17,097 nt of DNA from Minisyncoccota bacterium (GTDB taxonomy: Bacteria; Verrucomicrobiota; Lentisphaeria; Oligosphaerales; MVZH01). Each line of letters begins with the position of its first letter. The first letter of the stretch is position 1. The stretch is taken from NCBI GenBank assembly GCA_021734725.1, contig JAIPIM010000042.1:1-17097 (forward strand). The letters run 5' to 3'. Below, one piece after another: positions 5,998-12,651 of this stretch. The notes below the pieces were generated by a model. The model was not told the DNA's origin, did no database searches, and was given only the letters and a program-made list of their open reading frames with translations. The position numbers and the translations under genes were made by a program.

Positions 5998-8773
5998 TGG
6001 ACACTCCTCCTTTCTCAAGACGATGCAGGAACGCCAAGCCCATCCAGAAATTCATGAACATTTCGGGGGATATTTTCCCGCTCGTCAAATTGAAATGGCC
6101 AATTATCCGCTCGGCGTTATGTCTTGCGGGATCCGCCTTCTGGCCACCTTGCCTTGCAAGGGTTATCCGCAGGAATTCTTCGGCGGCGACAATTGACGTC
6201 TCGTCAAATTCCGGGAGCCAGTGCTCTTTGCCCACGCCGCGAAGTGCGGGTGCGAGATATTGACAGTATTTATGTACAAACCCATTGCTCAGGATTCTGT
6301 AATCCAAACAGGTATGGATTTCTCGGGCCACGGCCAGCAGGTTCGGCCTTTTGGGTTCGCTGTCGTCAATGGCCGGCCAGTGTGCGGTAAAAGAGTGCGT
6401 TTCGCCTGAACGTTTCATGATGGTCATGCAGAAGCCGTCACGCCCGGCGTTTTTGACCGCGGATTCGGCGTCGCGCGCCGCCTGGATCACATCCTGCATG
6501 GGTGCCTTGATGTGACCTATGGCGATCCCGACAGATACGGTAGTGCGTGGACCGGGAAGCAGCATGGGCCAAGTGGGACGCCCGCCACCCGAATCTCTGA
6601 GCTTCAAGAATCCGTTTGGATGACTTTCCTTGTGCATTTCCGACCAGTTATAGTCGAAAATGTCATACAGAACCGAATTGGCATCGTTTGGCTTGAGCCC
6701 TCTAAATGTCTGTTGCAGAGCCTCCGCGCAATCGAGTGCCTTGGCGGCCGGCACCATGGCCAGCACATCATCGCCGCCCGCATAGATCAGTTGACCATCA
6801 AACTTGTCGAGCACGGGGGCCACACAATAGGATGCGAAGTTGGCCAGCGCTTCTGAAAAGGCGGCGTGATAAGAAGGAGACAAAGCCCTGGGCACGTCTT
6901 CTGCATCAAGATCACTTCCCGGTGGAGCTTTCCACTTGCCCTTGAAGAATTGCCTGATGCCGGCACCCGAAAGATGGTCGAGAACGGCCGGCGCATTGTT
7001 GCCCGACAACCATTTGCCCATGTTGTCGCCGTCCAGCGCAAGTACCGCGTAGTAGTTTTCACCCGCTCCGGCGGTGCGCTCTTCTTCGTCATCTTCGGCA
7101 ATGTCAATCTTTTTGCCGGTGGCAATCTGGTACGTGGACTTGATCTTTTTACCCAAATCCCGATGTACGTCGAAACCGAATGCCTTCTCGAGGTGCGCTT
7201 TTGCGAACAGACGTTTGACGACAGTCAGCAGGCCGAAGCGTTGATTGCCTTTGGGGAAATGACGCTGGCCGCTTCCACCCAGTTCTTTATCTTGTGCAAC
7301 TGCCTCCCAGAATTCCTCCCACTTTTCCCCGCCCAGAACTTCCAATTCACCGTCAAGCTGGTCTTTGGGAATTTCAAATTGGCGTCGCTTTTCCGCGCCT
7401 GCTCCAAAAGCGTCGGTCTGCTTAAACGGTCGCGCGGCCTTCGAGGCACCGAACTTCCATTCGGCCATCATGTAAGAGAGCGACCAAGCATACCCCGGAT
7501 TAACAAGTTCAGGCACTTCGCCTTCCTGAATATCGTCACCGCTCCTGTCCGTTATCACGGCTTTGTGATTTGCGGCATCCCAGCGGTGACGGTAGTTTCG
7601 CGCGTCGTAATATGTTTTAGCGTCAGTACCGATGCACCGCTCCGCCCAGTGTTTGAGCAGAGCAACCGGGTGGGATGACGGTTCTTTTTCATGAGGCGGA
7701 CACCCCTCGTAGAGCCTGGTCAGTGCCTCCTGGGGGTTCAAAAGCGGCTGAATCAGATGCTCGCACCGCGGAAACTGCTTTTTCTGAACCGTCCACAACT
7801 CGTCCCAGCCGGGAAAATCGCCGCCCATGCATTGGTCGATGAAGTCATGGACGTCATTGCAAATATCATCCCATTTCTCCTCGACTGCCGTGTAACAGTC
7901 CTCGATAATTTTGTCGTCATCGCCAGGAACAAGTGCAAGGAAGCGATTGGGCAAGGTGGGAAGGAGCATTTCGTTCTTACCGCGATTTCGAAGGCCTGGT
8001 TCAGTCAGATCCAAGCTATTTCCAAGTATGTCGTCTATAAGGTGATCGATGAGGGCATTTCCACGAACTTGCGGAAAAATCAGGTGGTCAGGACCATATT
8101 TCCGGATGATGACCTCCATGGCATGGGCAATCAGGTAACTGAGCAAGTAGCTGCCTGCCCACAAGTCAATGGTCTTTCGAGCTTGCTTGATGAAACTCTG
8201 CACGGGCCCGATCTGAAAAATAAGAAATGCGGGTTTCCCGTTACATCCCTGGAGAGCCGAAACTAGAGAGTTGTGCTGCCATATGGTATGATCTGGAATG
8301 CGTGTGTCGGCAACCAGGTACGGCATATAGTGCTCGGCCCCATCGCGTTCTTGGGGGGCCGCCAGGCGTTCCGGCCAAAGGCGCCAGGCGCGAATAAAGT
8401 CCTCGCGGGTTGATCCGCTGACGATGCCACTCAATGCTGACGACATCCAGTCCTCGGCCACGTCCCCGGTTTTCGGGAAGGCGCTCGCCTTCAACTGCGT
8501 GTCACAGAAAGGATGAATGAACGGCATTCCCTGTTCGCGCCAATCGGTTCGAAGCGGGTTGCCGTCGTAGGACGTTCGAGGGTTGGGAAATACGAAGCGG
8601 TCGGCTGCAGCGGCCATCGCATCCAGTCCGTGGTCAAAATCAGATCCTGCCTGGGGACCGAGTCCGAAGGCCAGACGGTTGCTGGCAATGGTCCGCTCGT
8701 GGTTCGCAATTCCGTAAGGCTTATGCGGCGGATCATGCAGAAACGCCTCAATTTTTGCTTTCCAGTCTGTCAT
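5990..8773 (-). CDS. cas10: type III-B Cas10 (Cmr2), HD nuclease and cOA synthase
   Basis: Large subunit of Cmr, 927 aa. An HD domain is suggested by FLHDPPHKPYG (His13-Asp14) and RIPDHTIWQHNSL (159-169), as in other Cmr2 proteins, so target-activated ssDNA cutting is possible. LIFQIGPVQSFIKQARK (184-200) with the following Trp/Gly/Tyr helix is a Cmr2 hallmark. The two palm cores are YAVLALDGDNMGKWLSG (about 575-591) and IYAGGDDVLAMVP (663-675). GGDD is intact (666-669), so ATP conversion to cyclic oligoadenylate is predicted; the four cOA-linked proteins in the operon support this. I see no CxxC pair for the zinc site found in many Cas10 proteins. The ATG has AAGGAG 11 bases upstream; the gene starts 35 bp after the ring nuclease gene. 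Confidence 0.95.
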   Translation of the reverse strand: MTDWKAKIEAFLHDPPHKPYGIANHERTIASNRLAFGLGPQAGSDFDHGLDAMAAAADRFVFPNPRTSYDGNPLRTDWREQGMPFIHPFCDTQLKASAFPKTGDVAEDWMSSALSGIVSGSTREDFIRAWRLWPERLAAPQERDGAEHYMPYLVADTRIPDHTIWQHNSLVSALQGCNGKPAFLIFQIGPVQSFIKQARKTIDLWAGSYLLSYLIAHAMEVIIRKYGPDHLIFPQVRGNALIDHLIDDILGNSLDLTEPGLRNRGKNEMLLPTLPNRFLALVPGDDDKIIEDCYTAVEEKWDDICNDVHDFIDQCMGGDFPGWDELWTVQKKQFPRCEHLIQPLLNPQEALTRLYEGCPPHEKEPSSHPVALLKHWAERCIGTDAKTYYDARNYRHRWDAANHKAVITDRSGDDIQEGEVPELVNPGYAWSLSYMMAEWKFGASKAARPFKQTDAFGAGAEKRRQFEIPKDQLDGELEVLGGEKWEEFWEAVAQDKELGGSGQRHFPKGNQRFGLLTVVKRLFAKAHLEKAFGFDVHRDLGKKIKSTYQIATGKKIDIAEDDEEERTAGAGENYYAVLALDGDNMGKWLSGNNAPAVLDHLSGAGIRQFFKGKWKAPPGSDLDAEDVPRALSPSYHAAFSEALANFASYCVAPVLDKFDGQLIYAGGDDVLAMVPAAKALDCAEALQQTFRGLKPNDANSVLYDIFDYNWSEMHKESHPNGFLKLRDSGGGRPTWPMLLPGPRTTVSVGIAIGHIKAPMQDVIQAARDAESAVKNAGRDGFCMTIMKRSGETHSFTAHWPAIDDSEPKRPNLLAVAREIHTCLDYRILSNGFVHKYCQYLAPALRGVGKEHWLPEFDETSIVAAEEFLRITLARQGGQKADPARHNAERIIGHFNLTSGKISPEMFMNFWMGLAFLHRLEKGGVSND

Positions 8774-8808
8774 GGCGCTGAATGCTCCTTTTGTTGGCTG
8801 GTTTTATT

Positions 8809-9189
8809 CTATGTTGACTTGGCGGTATCGTCATATCGGGGGACGTCCAAGGACGTCCTTTGCTCGCGGTCTTTCTTGCGTGAGATGAGCAGGAGATCGA
8901 AGCCGATTGCTTCGATTTCTTTGCGCGTGTATTCTCTGCCGAACTCGAGGCGTTTTGCGGGTTTGATGGCGAGCGCTTCCGTGTACCCGGGGCAGTGTCT
9001 GCGGGTTGCGGCCGGTTCGTAGCCGAGCACCCGGACGGTGGCGTGTCCGCAGTAATTAACCGGCTGATGTTGACGTACCCAGGCACGCGCCTCCTCGATG
9101 CCGATTCGCCTGACGGAGTACTCGCCTTCCTGAATAATCAACGGCGCCGAAATGATAACGGCGTTCTCGTTTTGCGCGATGCCTGCCAT
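8809..9189 (-). CDS. crn2: Crn2/AcrIII-1-type ring nuclease (DUF1874)
   Basis: Predicted to degrade cyclic tetra-adenylate and so end or limit the type III response. The 126-aa protein shows the DUF1874 layout: a first strand NAVIISAPLII, then QPVNYCGHATVRVLGYEPA with the invariant Gly-His (Gly48-His49; in SIRV1 gp29 the matching His47 is catalytic), then a strand-helix-strand end, EALAIKPAKRLEFGREYTRKEIE and AIGFDLLLISR, matching the family's R-L-x-x-G-x-x-L/Y-T-x-E-E segment. The last 23 or so residues are polar and probably disordered. It lies 6 bp after the Can2-like gene and 35 bp before cas10. The family was first known as a viral anti-CRISPR; cellular copies in type III loci are called Crn2. 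The ribosome site (GAAGG) is modest. Confidence 0.8.
   Translation of the reverse strand: MAGIAQNENAVIISAPLIIQEGEYSVRRIGIEEARAWVRQHQPVNYCGHATVRVLGYEPAATRRHCPGYTEALAIKPAKRLEFGREYTRKEIEAIGFDLLLISRKKDREQRTSLDVPRYDDTAKST
8841..8858. promoter_or_regulatory. paired GGACGTCC palindromes, candidate operator upstream of cas10
   Basis: GGACGTCC occurs twice with 2 bases between, 68-85 bp upstream of the cas10 start and inside the 3' end of the ring nuclease gene. The whole 18-mer is also nearly self-complementary. It has the same architecture as the site at 11624-11641 next to the operon promoter. It encodes the ring nuclease residues RTSLDV, so chance or coding constraint is possible. Binding by the operon's CARF-winged-helix protein is a guess. 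Confidence 0.3.
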
Positions 9190-9195
9190 CCGGTA

Positions 9196-10356
9196 TTACC
9201 TTCGCTTTTTCCCGCTTCTGGAACTGTAAACCACGCCGGGTTTGGCCTCGAGAATCCTTCGCTGCAACTCGTATTCGAGAGAACTTCCCGCGACCGCCGA
9301 CAGGCAGCTCGAGCTTTGGATACGCCGCATGGCGCCGGAATTGCGCGTGAACGGGAAAGCCGACAGCAAAACACCCCGCCCGAAGGCGCCGCCGTAATGC
9401 AGCACATTGTTCTCTAGTTTCTGCAGGTGTTCCTGTTTTACGAATCCGGCTTTGCACTCGGCTATTGTCAGCGTATAGCCGTCCGTGCAGACAAGATCGA
9501 ACTCCTGTGCATCGCGGTCGACGGTCGCGGAATCCCATCCCGGGATGAAACCTACTCGCATGTCTTTGAGTTGGCCGGCATTGCGAAGAGGGATAAGGGT
9601 TTGGTAGCAATAGAGTTCCAGCCAGCCTCCGCAAACGAACGTGGCGAGATCCGGGAATTCACCGAGGTTACGCGTTTCCCCGTCGATTGTCATTCGGCCT
9701 GTCCCGGCACGATTTAATTCCACCTCGACCCGTTTTCCGTACCTGTTCCTGGTACAATGGAAGGGTGTTCCGGGGTTGTCCGTGAATGGTGCGATCTCCT
9801 TGTAGACAGCGCTGACCGCACTTCGATTCTTCCACAGCCACGGCAGGAGTGAACGCTTGGTTCCCAGGTTGGTTATATCCTCCCATCGTCCGCTGTCACG
9901 CACCGTATGCCCCGCCAGTTTCACGCAAGCCTCGATTGTCAGACTCGGCGTCAACTTTTCCCGACCGAAATCGCCGGCAAGATAATCCACGGTCTTACCC
10001 GATGTTTCAATATAAAAGGGGGTCCCCTTTATCTGCTGGCACGCGGCGAAAGCGACCGCGAACATCGGCTTTGTGCCGCCTGTCAGATTAAAGCCGACGT
10101 TGCTTTGTCCAGCCGTCTCGTGTACGGCATCTTTGATTTTTCGGACCGTATCGGCCCCCAGCTGGTATGGTGCAACAGTGATTTTTTTAAACGTTTTGCC
10201 GGTCGGTCGATAGTAGCCGCGCAGGCGTTCGAAGATGTGATCCGTACGCTCCGTTACAATGACAAGGTGGTTGTCGCAGTCAAACTGTTCGATTGCCATG
10301 TACAGGGGCAGTATCTGCTCGCCCGCAAGATGAACAACGACGTCAAACTTTTGCAT
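9196..10356 (-). CDS. can2: Can2/Card1-type CARF plus PD-(D/E)XK nuclease (DUF1887)
   Basis: Predicted cOA-activated nuclease. Residues 1-135 form a CARF domain: a first strand FDVVVHLAGEQILPLYMA, then VGFNLTGGTKPMFAVAFAAC (87-106) with the ligand loop, and PFYIET. Residues about 170-370 carry a PD-(D/E)XK fold with visible active-site residues: Glu247 in GGWLELY, Asp287 in QEFDLV, and Glu300-x-Lys302 in IAECKAG. Characterised Can2/Card1 proteins bind cA4 and cut RNA and single-stranded or supercoiled DNA. The length (386 aa) is usual. The C-terminus ends in a basic SRSGKKRR tail. GGGAG lies 7 bases before the ATG. It starts 4 bases after the upstream CARF gene and ends 6 bases before the ring nuclease, so activator and quencher are made together. 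Confidence 0.9.
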   Translation of the reverse strand: MQKFDVVVHLAGEQILPLYMAIEQFDCDNHLVIVTERTDHIFERLRGYYRPTGKTFKKITVAPYQLGADTVRKIKDAVHETAGQSNVGFNLTGGTKPMFAVAFAACQQIKGTPFYIETSGKTVDYLAGDFGREKLTPSLTIEACVKLAGHTVRDSGRWEDITNLGTKRSLLPWLWKNRSAVSAVYKEIAPFTDNPGTPFHCTRNRYGKRVEVELNRAGTGRMTIDGETRNLGEFPDLATFVCGGWLELYCYQTLIPLRNAGQLKDMRVGFIPGWDSATVDRDAQEFDLVCTDGYTLTIAECKAGFVKQEHLQKLENNVLHYGGAFGRGVLLSAFPFTRNSGAMRRIQSSSCLSAVAGSSLEYELQRRILEAKPGVVYSSRSGKKRR

Positions 10357-10360
10357 TGTC

Positions 10361-11506
10361 TTACTCCCACATGATCTTGATGTTGGCGGAGGGAACCGCG
10401 AGACCGTATCCTTTATTCTTACCGCGCGAGGGGAAGAGCGGTTCGGGGTTCGCCAGGCCAGGCAGTTGGGTCAATTTGTTCTTGATTCTGTCGGCCAAGT
10501 GCCGTACAAAAGCAGGATTGCGCGGATCAAAATCTTCTTCCGGCGCCAGCATTCGATCGAAATAGGTTTCGCCGTTACCAGCGCCGAAGGCCGGGCGAAT
10601 GTCTTCGCGCTGCGCAAATTCCGCCAGTGTCCTGGAGGCGATTGAAGCATTGTCGAGTGCGGACATCTCTTCCCAGCATCGTTCACACAGCATCCAGAAG
10701 AAAGCGTACTCCGCCTCGCTGAGACTGACAGGCTGCCCGTCAACCAGGCATGAGAACTCGGCTGGCCGCAACACGACTTCAGGCAGCGCAAGTATCTGAT
10801 TGGCCTTGTCGACGGTCTCGCCAAACGAGCCCGGCAGGCGGCCGTATTCACGGCGGAAGACATCACGGCAACGGATGAACGGTATGTCATGAAGGACAAC
10901 GGGGACATCCCGGCCTTTCAGGCTGCTTTCATTGTAACTGTGCGTTTGATTCGACGGAAAATAGAACTTGGGCTGCAACCCGGGACTCTCGAAGGGAGCG
11001 GGAACAAGGACATGGCAAAGCCGGTCCCCCTGACGCGCCAGCAGGGTCATGCACAGGGCGCCCAGCGCGGACATGGTTTTCCGGCCCCCGGCAAGCGAAA
11101 AAATAAGGCGGCGATCACTGTTCTCCGTGACTTGACGAATGTTGTCCAGGATGAAATCGCCGACCGCCGCGCTGTCTTCAACCGTTGTGATATCGTCCAG
11201 TTCCCGCTTCTGGTCGCTGCTGGGCACGACGCGCATGCTGTCGGACGTATCGCCAAAAATAAGTTCGTCCGAAGTGGCGTCGACGGCCTTTCTGAGCGCT
11301 TCCCAGACACCGGACTTGAACAACTCGCGGCGAATGCAGTTTCTGCCCTGCTTGGTCGTCAATGCAATCACCCGATTTACGCGAACGGGTGTTTCTTCAT
11401 GCGCCAAGGCCCACACCGTCTCGGTGATGACGGCGGGACTTAGGCCGCAGAGTGCCAATAGAACCGTTTGACGGTTGTCAATGGTTGATTCCCGATTGGT
11501 AGCCAT
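10361..11506 (-). CDS. NE0113-family CARF protein with C-terminal winged-helix-like domain
   Basis: First gene of the operon, 381 aa from the ATG at 11506 (AAAGG 7 bases upstream). The frame is open to an ATG at 11554, but that lacks a good ribosome site. Residues 13-210 are a CARF domain of the TIGR02584/PF09623 (NE0113) type: TVLLALCGLSPAVITETVWA, then NRVIALTTKQG, and the ligand loop FSLAGGRKTM (136-145). Databases often label this family 'Csm6 ring nuclease', but no HEPN R-x4-6-H motif is evident here. Residues about 250-378 look like an OmpR/PhoB-style wing: FSCLVDGQPVSLSEAEYAFF, then helix RHLADRIKNKLTQL and SRGKNKGYGLAVP. I therefore infer a cOA-sensing transcription factor, though ring-nuclease activity of the CARF is also possible. 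Position first in the operon, beside a near-palindrome, fits autoregulation. Confidence 0.8.
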   Translation of the reverse strand: MATNRESTIDNRQTVLLALCGLSPAVITETVWALAHEETPVRVNRVIALTTKQGRNCIRRELFKSGVWEALRKAVDATSDELIFGDTSDSMRVVPSSDQKRELDDITTVEDSAAVGDFILDNIRQVTENSDRRLIFSLAGGRKTMSALGALCMTLLARQGDRLCHVLVPAPFESPGLQPKFYFPSNQTHSYNESSLKGRDVPVVLHDIPFIRCRDVFRREYGRLPGSFGETVDKANQILALPEVVLRPAEFSCLVDGQPVSLSEAEYAFFWMLCERCWEEMSALDNASIASRTLAEFAQREDIRPAFGAGNGETYFDRMLAPEEDFDPRNPAFVRHLADRIKNKLTQLPGLANPEPLFPSRGKNKGYGLAVPSANIKIMWE

Positions 11507-11584
11507 TGTAGTGCCTTTCCCTTTTTTCCTCAGAGAACGTCCGATCGGTTGCATCTCGTCACCGAAGCGTTATCTCTGGCTACA

Positions 11585-11614
11585 GGTATAAGATAAGGGC
11601 GGGGTTGGCGACAA
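11585..11614 (-). promoter_or_regulatory. candidate sigma70 promoter of the cas operon
   Basis: On the minus strand, TTGTCG (11609-11614) is followed after 18 bases by TATACC (11585-11590), each matching 4 of 6 consensus bases. It would start transcription near 11578 and give a leader of about 70 bases before the first gene. It is the best match I see between the first gene and the 18-bp near-palindrome. Confidence 0.4.
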
Positions 11615-11623
11615 CGACACGAG

Positions 11624-11641
11624 GGATATCCGCGGATGTCC
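11624..11641. promoter_or_regulatory. 18-bp near-palindrome, candidate operator
   Basis: GGATATCCGCGGATGTCC pairs with its own reverse complement at 8 of 9 positions and also reads as two 8-bp blocks, GGATATCC and GGATGTCC, separated by 2 bases. It sits 9 bases upstream of the predicted -35 box of the operon, where an activator or repressor could act. The CARF-winged-helix protein encoded by the first gene is the obvious candidate ligand; this is inference. Confidence 0.4.
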
Positions 11642-12001
11642 GTAGAATGTGGAGACCGCGGACCAACCCGTGTGGAAAGAGAGAATACAAGACAGCTGTG
11701 TCCGGATTGCAGTACATGCGCCTCCTCTCAGCGACTTATCATATGTCCGATAGTCTTGAAAATAACGCGGATGGGACGGGAATGCAACCAGGATTCTTAG
11801 ATCGAGTTATGCATAATCGAGGCACAAAAAGACATTCTGGAAGCTGGTGCCAACGCGGATAAGACAACCGAGCGTCTTCACCCCTCCCCGCCAACATGCG
11901 CTGAAGCAGGCGATTGCTGCCAGCTGGCGCACCACCACGAGCCAACTGCCCTTTCGTCAACCACTATCGTCGACGCTGTCGTAAACCGCCCCCGCCGCGG
12001 G
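11642..12001. other. gene-free stretch upstream of the cas operon
   Basis: I see no credible gene, RNA or array here. The small open frames on both strands lack family resemblance or ribosome sites and have odd composition. The stretch separates the CRISPR operon from the right-hand genes. Confidence 0.6.
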
Positions 12002-12023
12002 ATTCACCTCAAAGGCTCGAAGG
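12002..12023. repeat. 22-bp direct repeat, copy 1
   Basis: This 22-bp stretch, beginning ATTCACCTCAAAGG and ending CTCGAAGG, matches 12590-12611 at 21 of 22 positions. It is followed by another CTCGAAGG unit. The CACAAAGG-type wording resembles dispersed intergenic repeats I associate with PVC-group genomes, a recollection I cannot check here. The two copies flank the small YkgJ-type gene. Confidence 0.6.
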
Positions 12024-12132
12024 CTCGAAGGCCGGCGGTTGCGGGCTCGCAGACCGAAATGGGGAATTGCGAGATGCCGTTTTTCGCCATTCTTGTTCGT
12101 GGTCCTTGGTGCGTGGCCCCCCACATACTCAA

Positions 12133-12201
12133 GTACCGCGGGTCTCCCGGCCCGCGTTTCATCGACACGCACGACAACGGCGGCCCGGAGGACCGCCATA
12201 C
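12133..12201. repeat. GC-rich imperfect inverted repeat
   Basis: A 23-bp arm at 12133-12155 (starting GTACCGCGGG) and a 23-bp arm at 12179-12201 (ending CCGCCATAC) are imperfect reverse complements, about 16 of 23 positions matching, with 23 bases between. It could be a small palindromic intergenic repeat or a folded RNA. It lies just downstream of the YkgJ-type gene, so it may also serve as a transcript end for it. Confidence 0.4.
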
Positions 12202-12233
12202 TGACGGCACTGTATCGCGGATCGGCGTTGGGA

Positions 12234-12566
12234 TCACTCGGTCTCCTCTTCCGCCATGCAATGGCGTCGGAAGCCCGGAAAATTCCATCCGTTCGGGAAA
12301 GCCCGGCATTGCTCCGGCTTGACGGGCTGAATCAAGCAACCATTTTTGCCATGCAGGAAGATGCACGATCCATCGTCTTTTTCGGTCAGGCTCAAGCAAT
12401 CCCGTTCATCCGTCAAACGCGTGTACCGGTCCACGAATCCTTCAGTGGTCATACCCAGGTAATCGGCAATGCGCACGATCTCCGTTTCAGACAACCGCAC
12501 ATACCCTTCCCACCGGCAGCAATTGCCACAGCGCACACACGTGAATGTCGTTGTTTTCGAACTCAT
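12234..12566 (-). CDS. YkgJ-family cysteine-cluster protein
   Basis: Small 110-aa protein of the YkgJ / PF03692 type, thought to bind a metal (Fe-S or Zn); its role is not established. The family signature CxxCxxCC is present as CVRCGNCC (Cys10, 13, 16, 17), followed by VRLSETEIVRIADYLGM and the later DGSCIFLHGKNGCLIQPVKPEQCRAFP, whose Cys68, Cys77 and Cys87 complete the usual set. The C-terminus with PNGWNFPG is typical. Length is normal for the compact form. The ATG at 12566 has only a weak ribosome site. It stands alone, on the same strand as the cas operon but about 730 bp upstream of its first gene, and I see no functional tie to it. Confidence 0.87.
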   Translation of the reverse strand: MSSKTTTFTCVRCGNCCRWEGYVRLSETEIVRIADYLGMTTEGFVDRYTRLTDERDCLSLTEKDDGSCIFLHGKNGCLIQPVKPEQCRAFPNGWNFPGFRRHCMAEEETE

Positions 12567-12589
12567 CGTCGACCACTGTAACCTGCATT

Positions 12590-12640
12590 ATTCACCACAA
12601 AGGCTCGAAGGCCCAAAGAGTGTTTTTGAGCCTTTGCGGT
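12590..12640. repeat. 22-bp direct repeat copy 2, part of a hairpin
   Basis: The 22 bp at 12590-12611 repeat 12002-12023 with one mismatch. The arm ACCACAAAGGCTC (12594-12606) is matched by GAGCCTTTGCGGT (12628-12640) at 12 of 13 pairs, leaving a 21-base loop that contains TGTTTTT. On the plus strand this could fold as a strong stem. It lies between the YkgJ-type gene and the thiC leader, where no plus-strand gene needs a terminator, so I favour a dispersed repeat element. Confidence 0.55.
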
Positions 12641-12651
12641 TCATGAATTAA

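Noticed and set aside
6866..7678. 270-codon plus-strand open frame inside cas10
   Set aside because: The opposite strand encodes a complete Cas10 with all motifs; the plus-strand frame has no ribosome site or recognisable domain.
10361..11506. Calling the first operon gene a Csm6 HEPN ribonuclease
   Set aside because: The CARF matches the NE0113 family sometimes labelled Csm6, but no HEPN R-x4-6-H motif is visible and the C-terminus looks like a winged helix.
11605..11862. 85-codon plus-strand open frame between the operon and the YkgJ-type gene
   Set aside because: No ribosome site, no family resemblance, and it overlaps the candidate operator region.
12039..12581. 180-codon plus-strand open frame over the YkgJ-type gene
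   Set aside because: The opposite strand has the diagnostic CxxCxxCC protein; this frame is its shadow extended through repeats.
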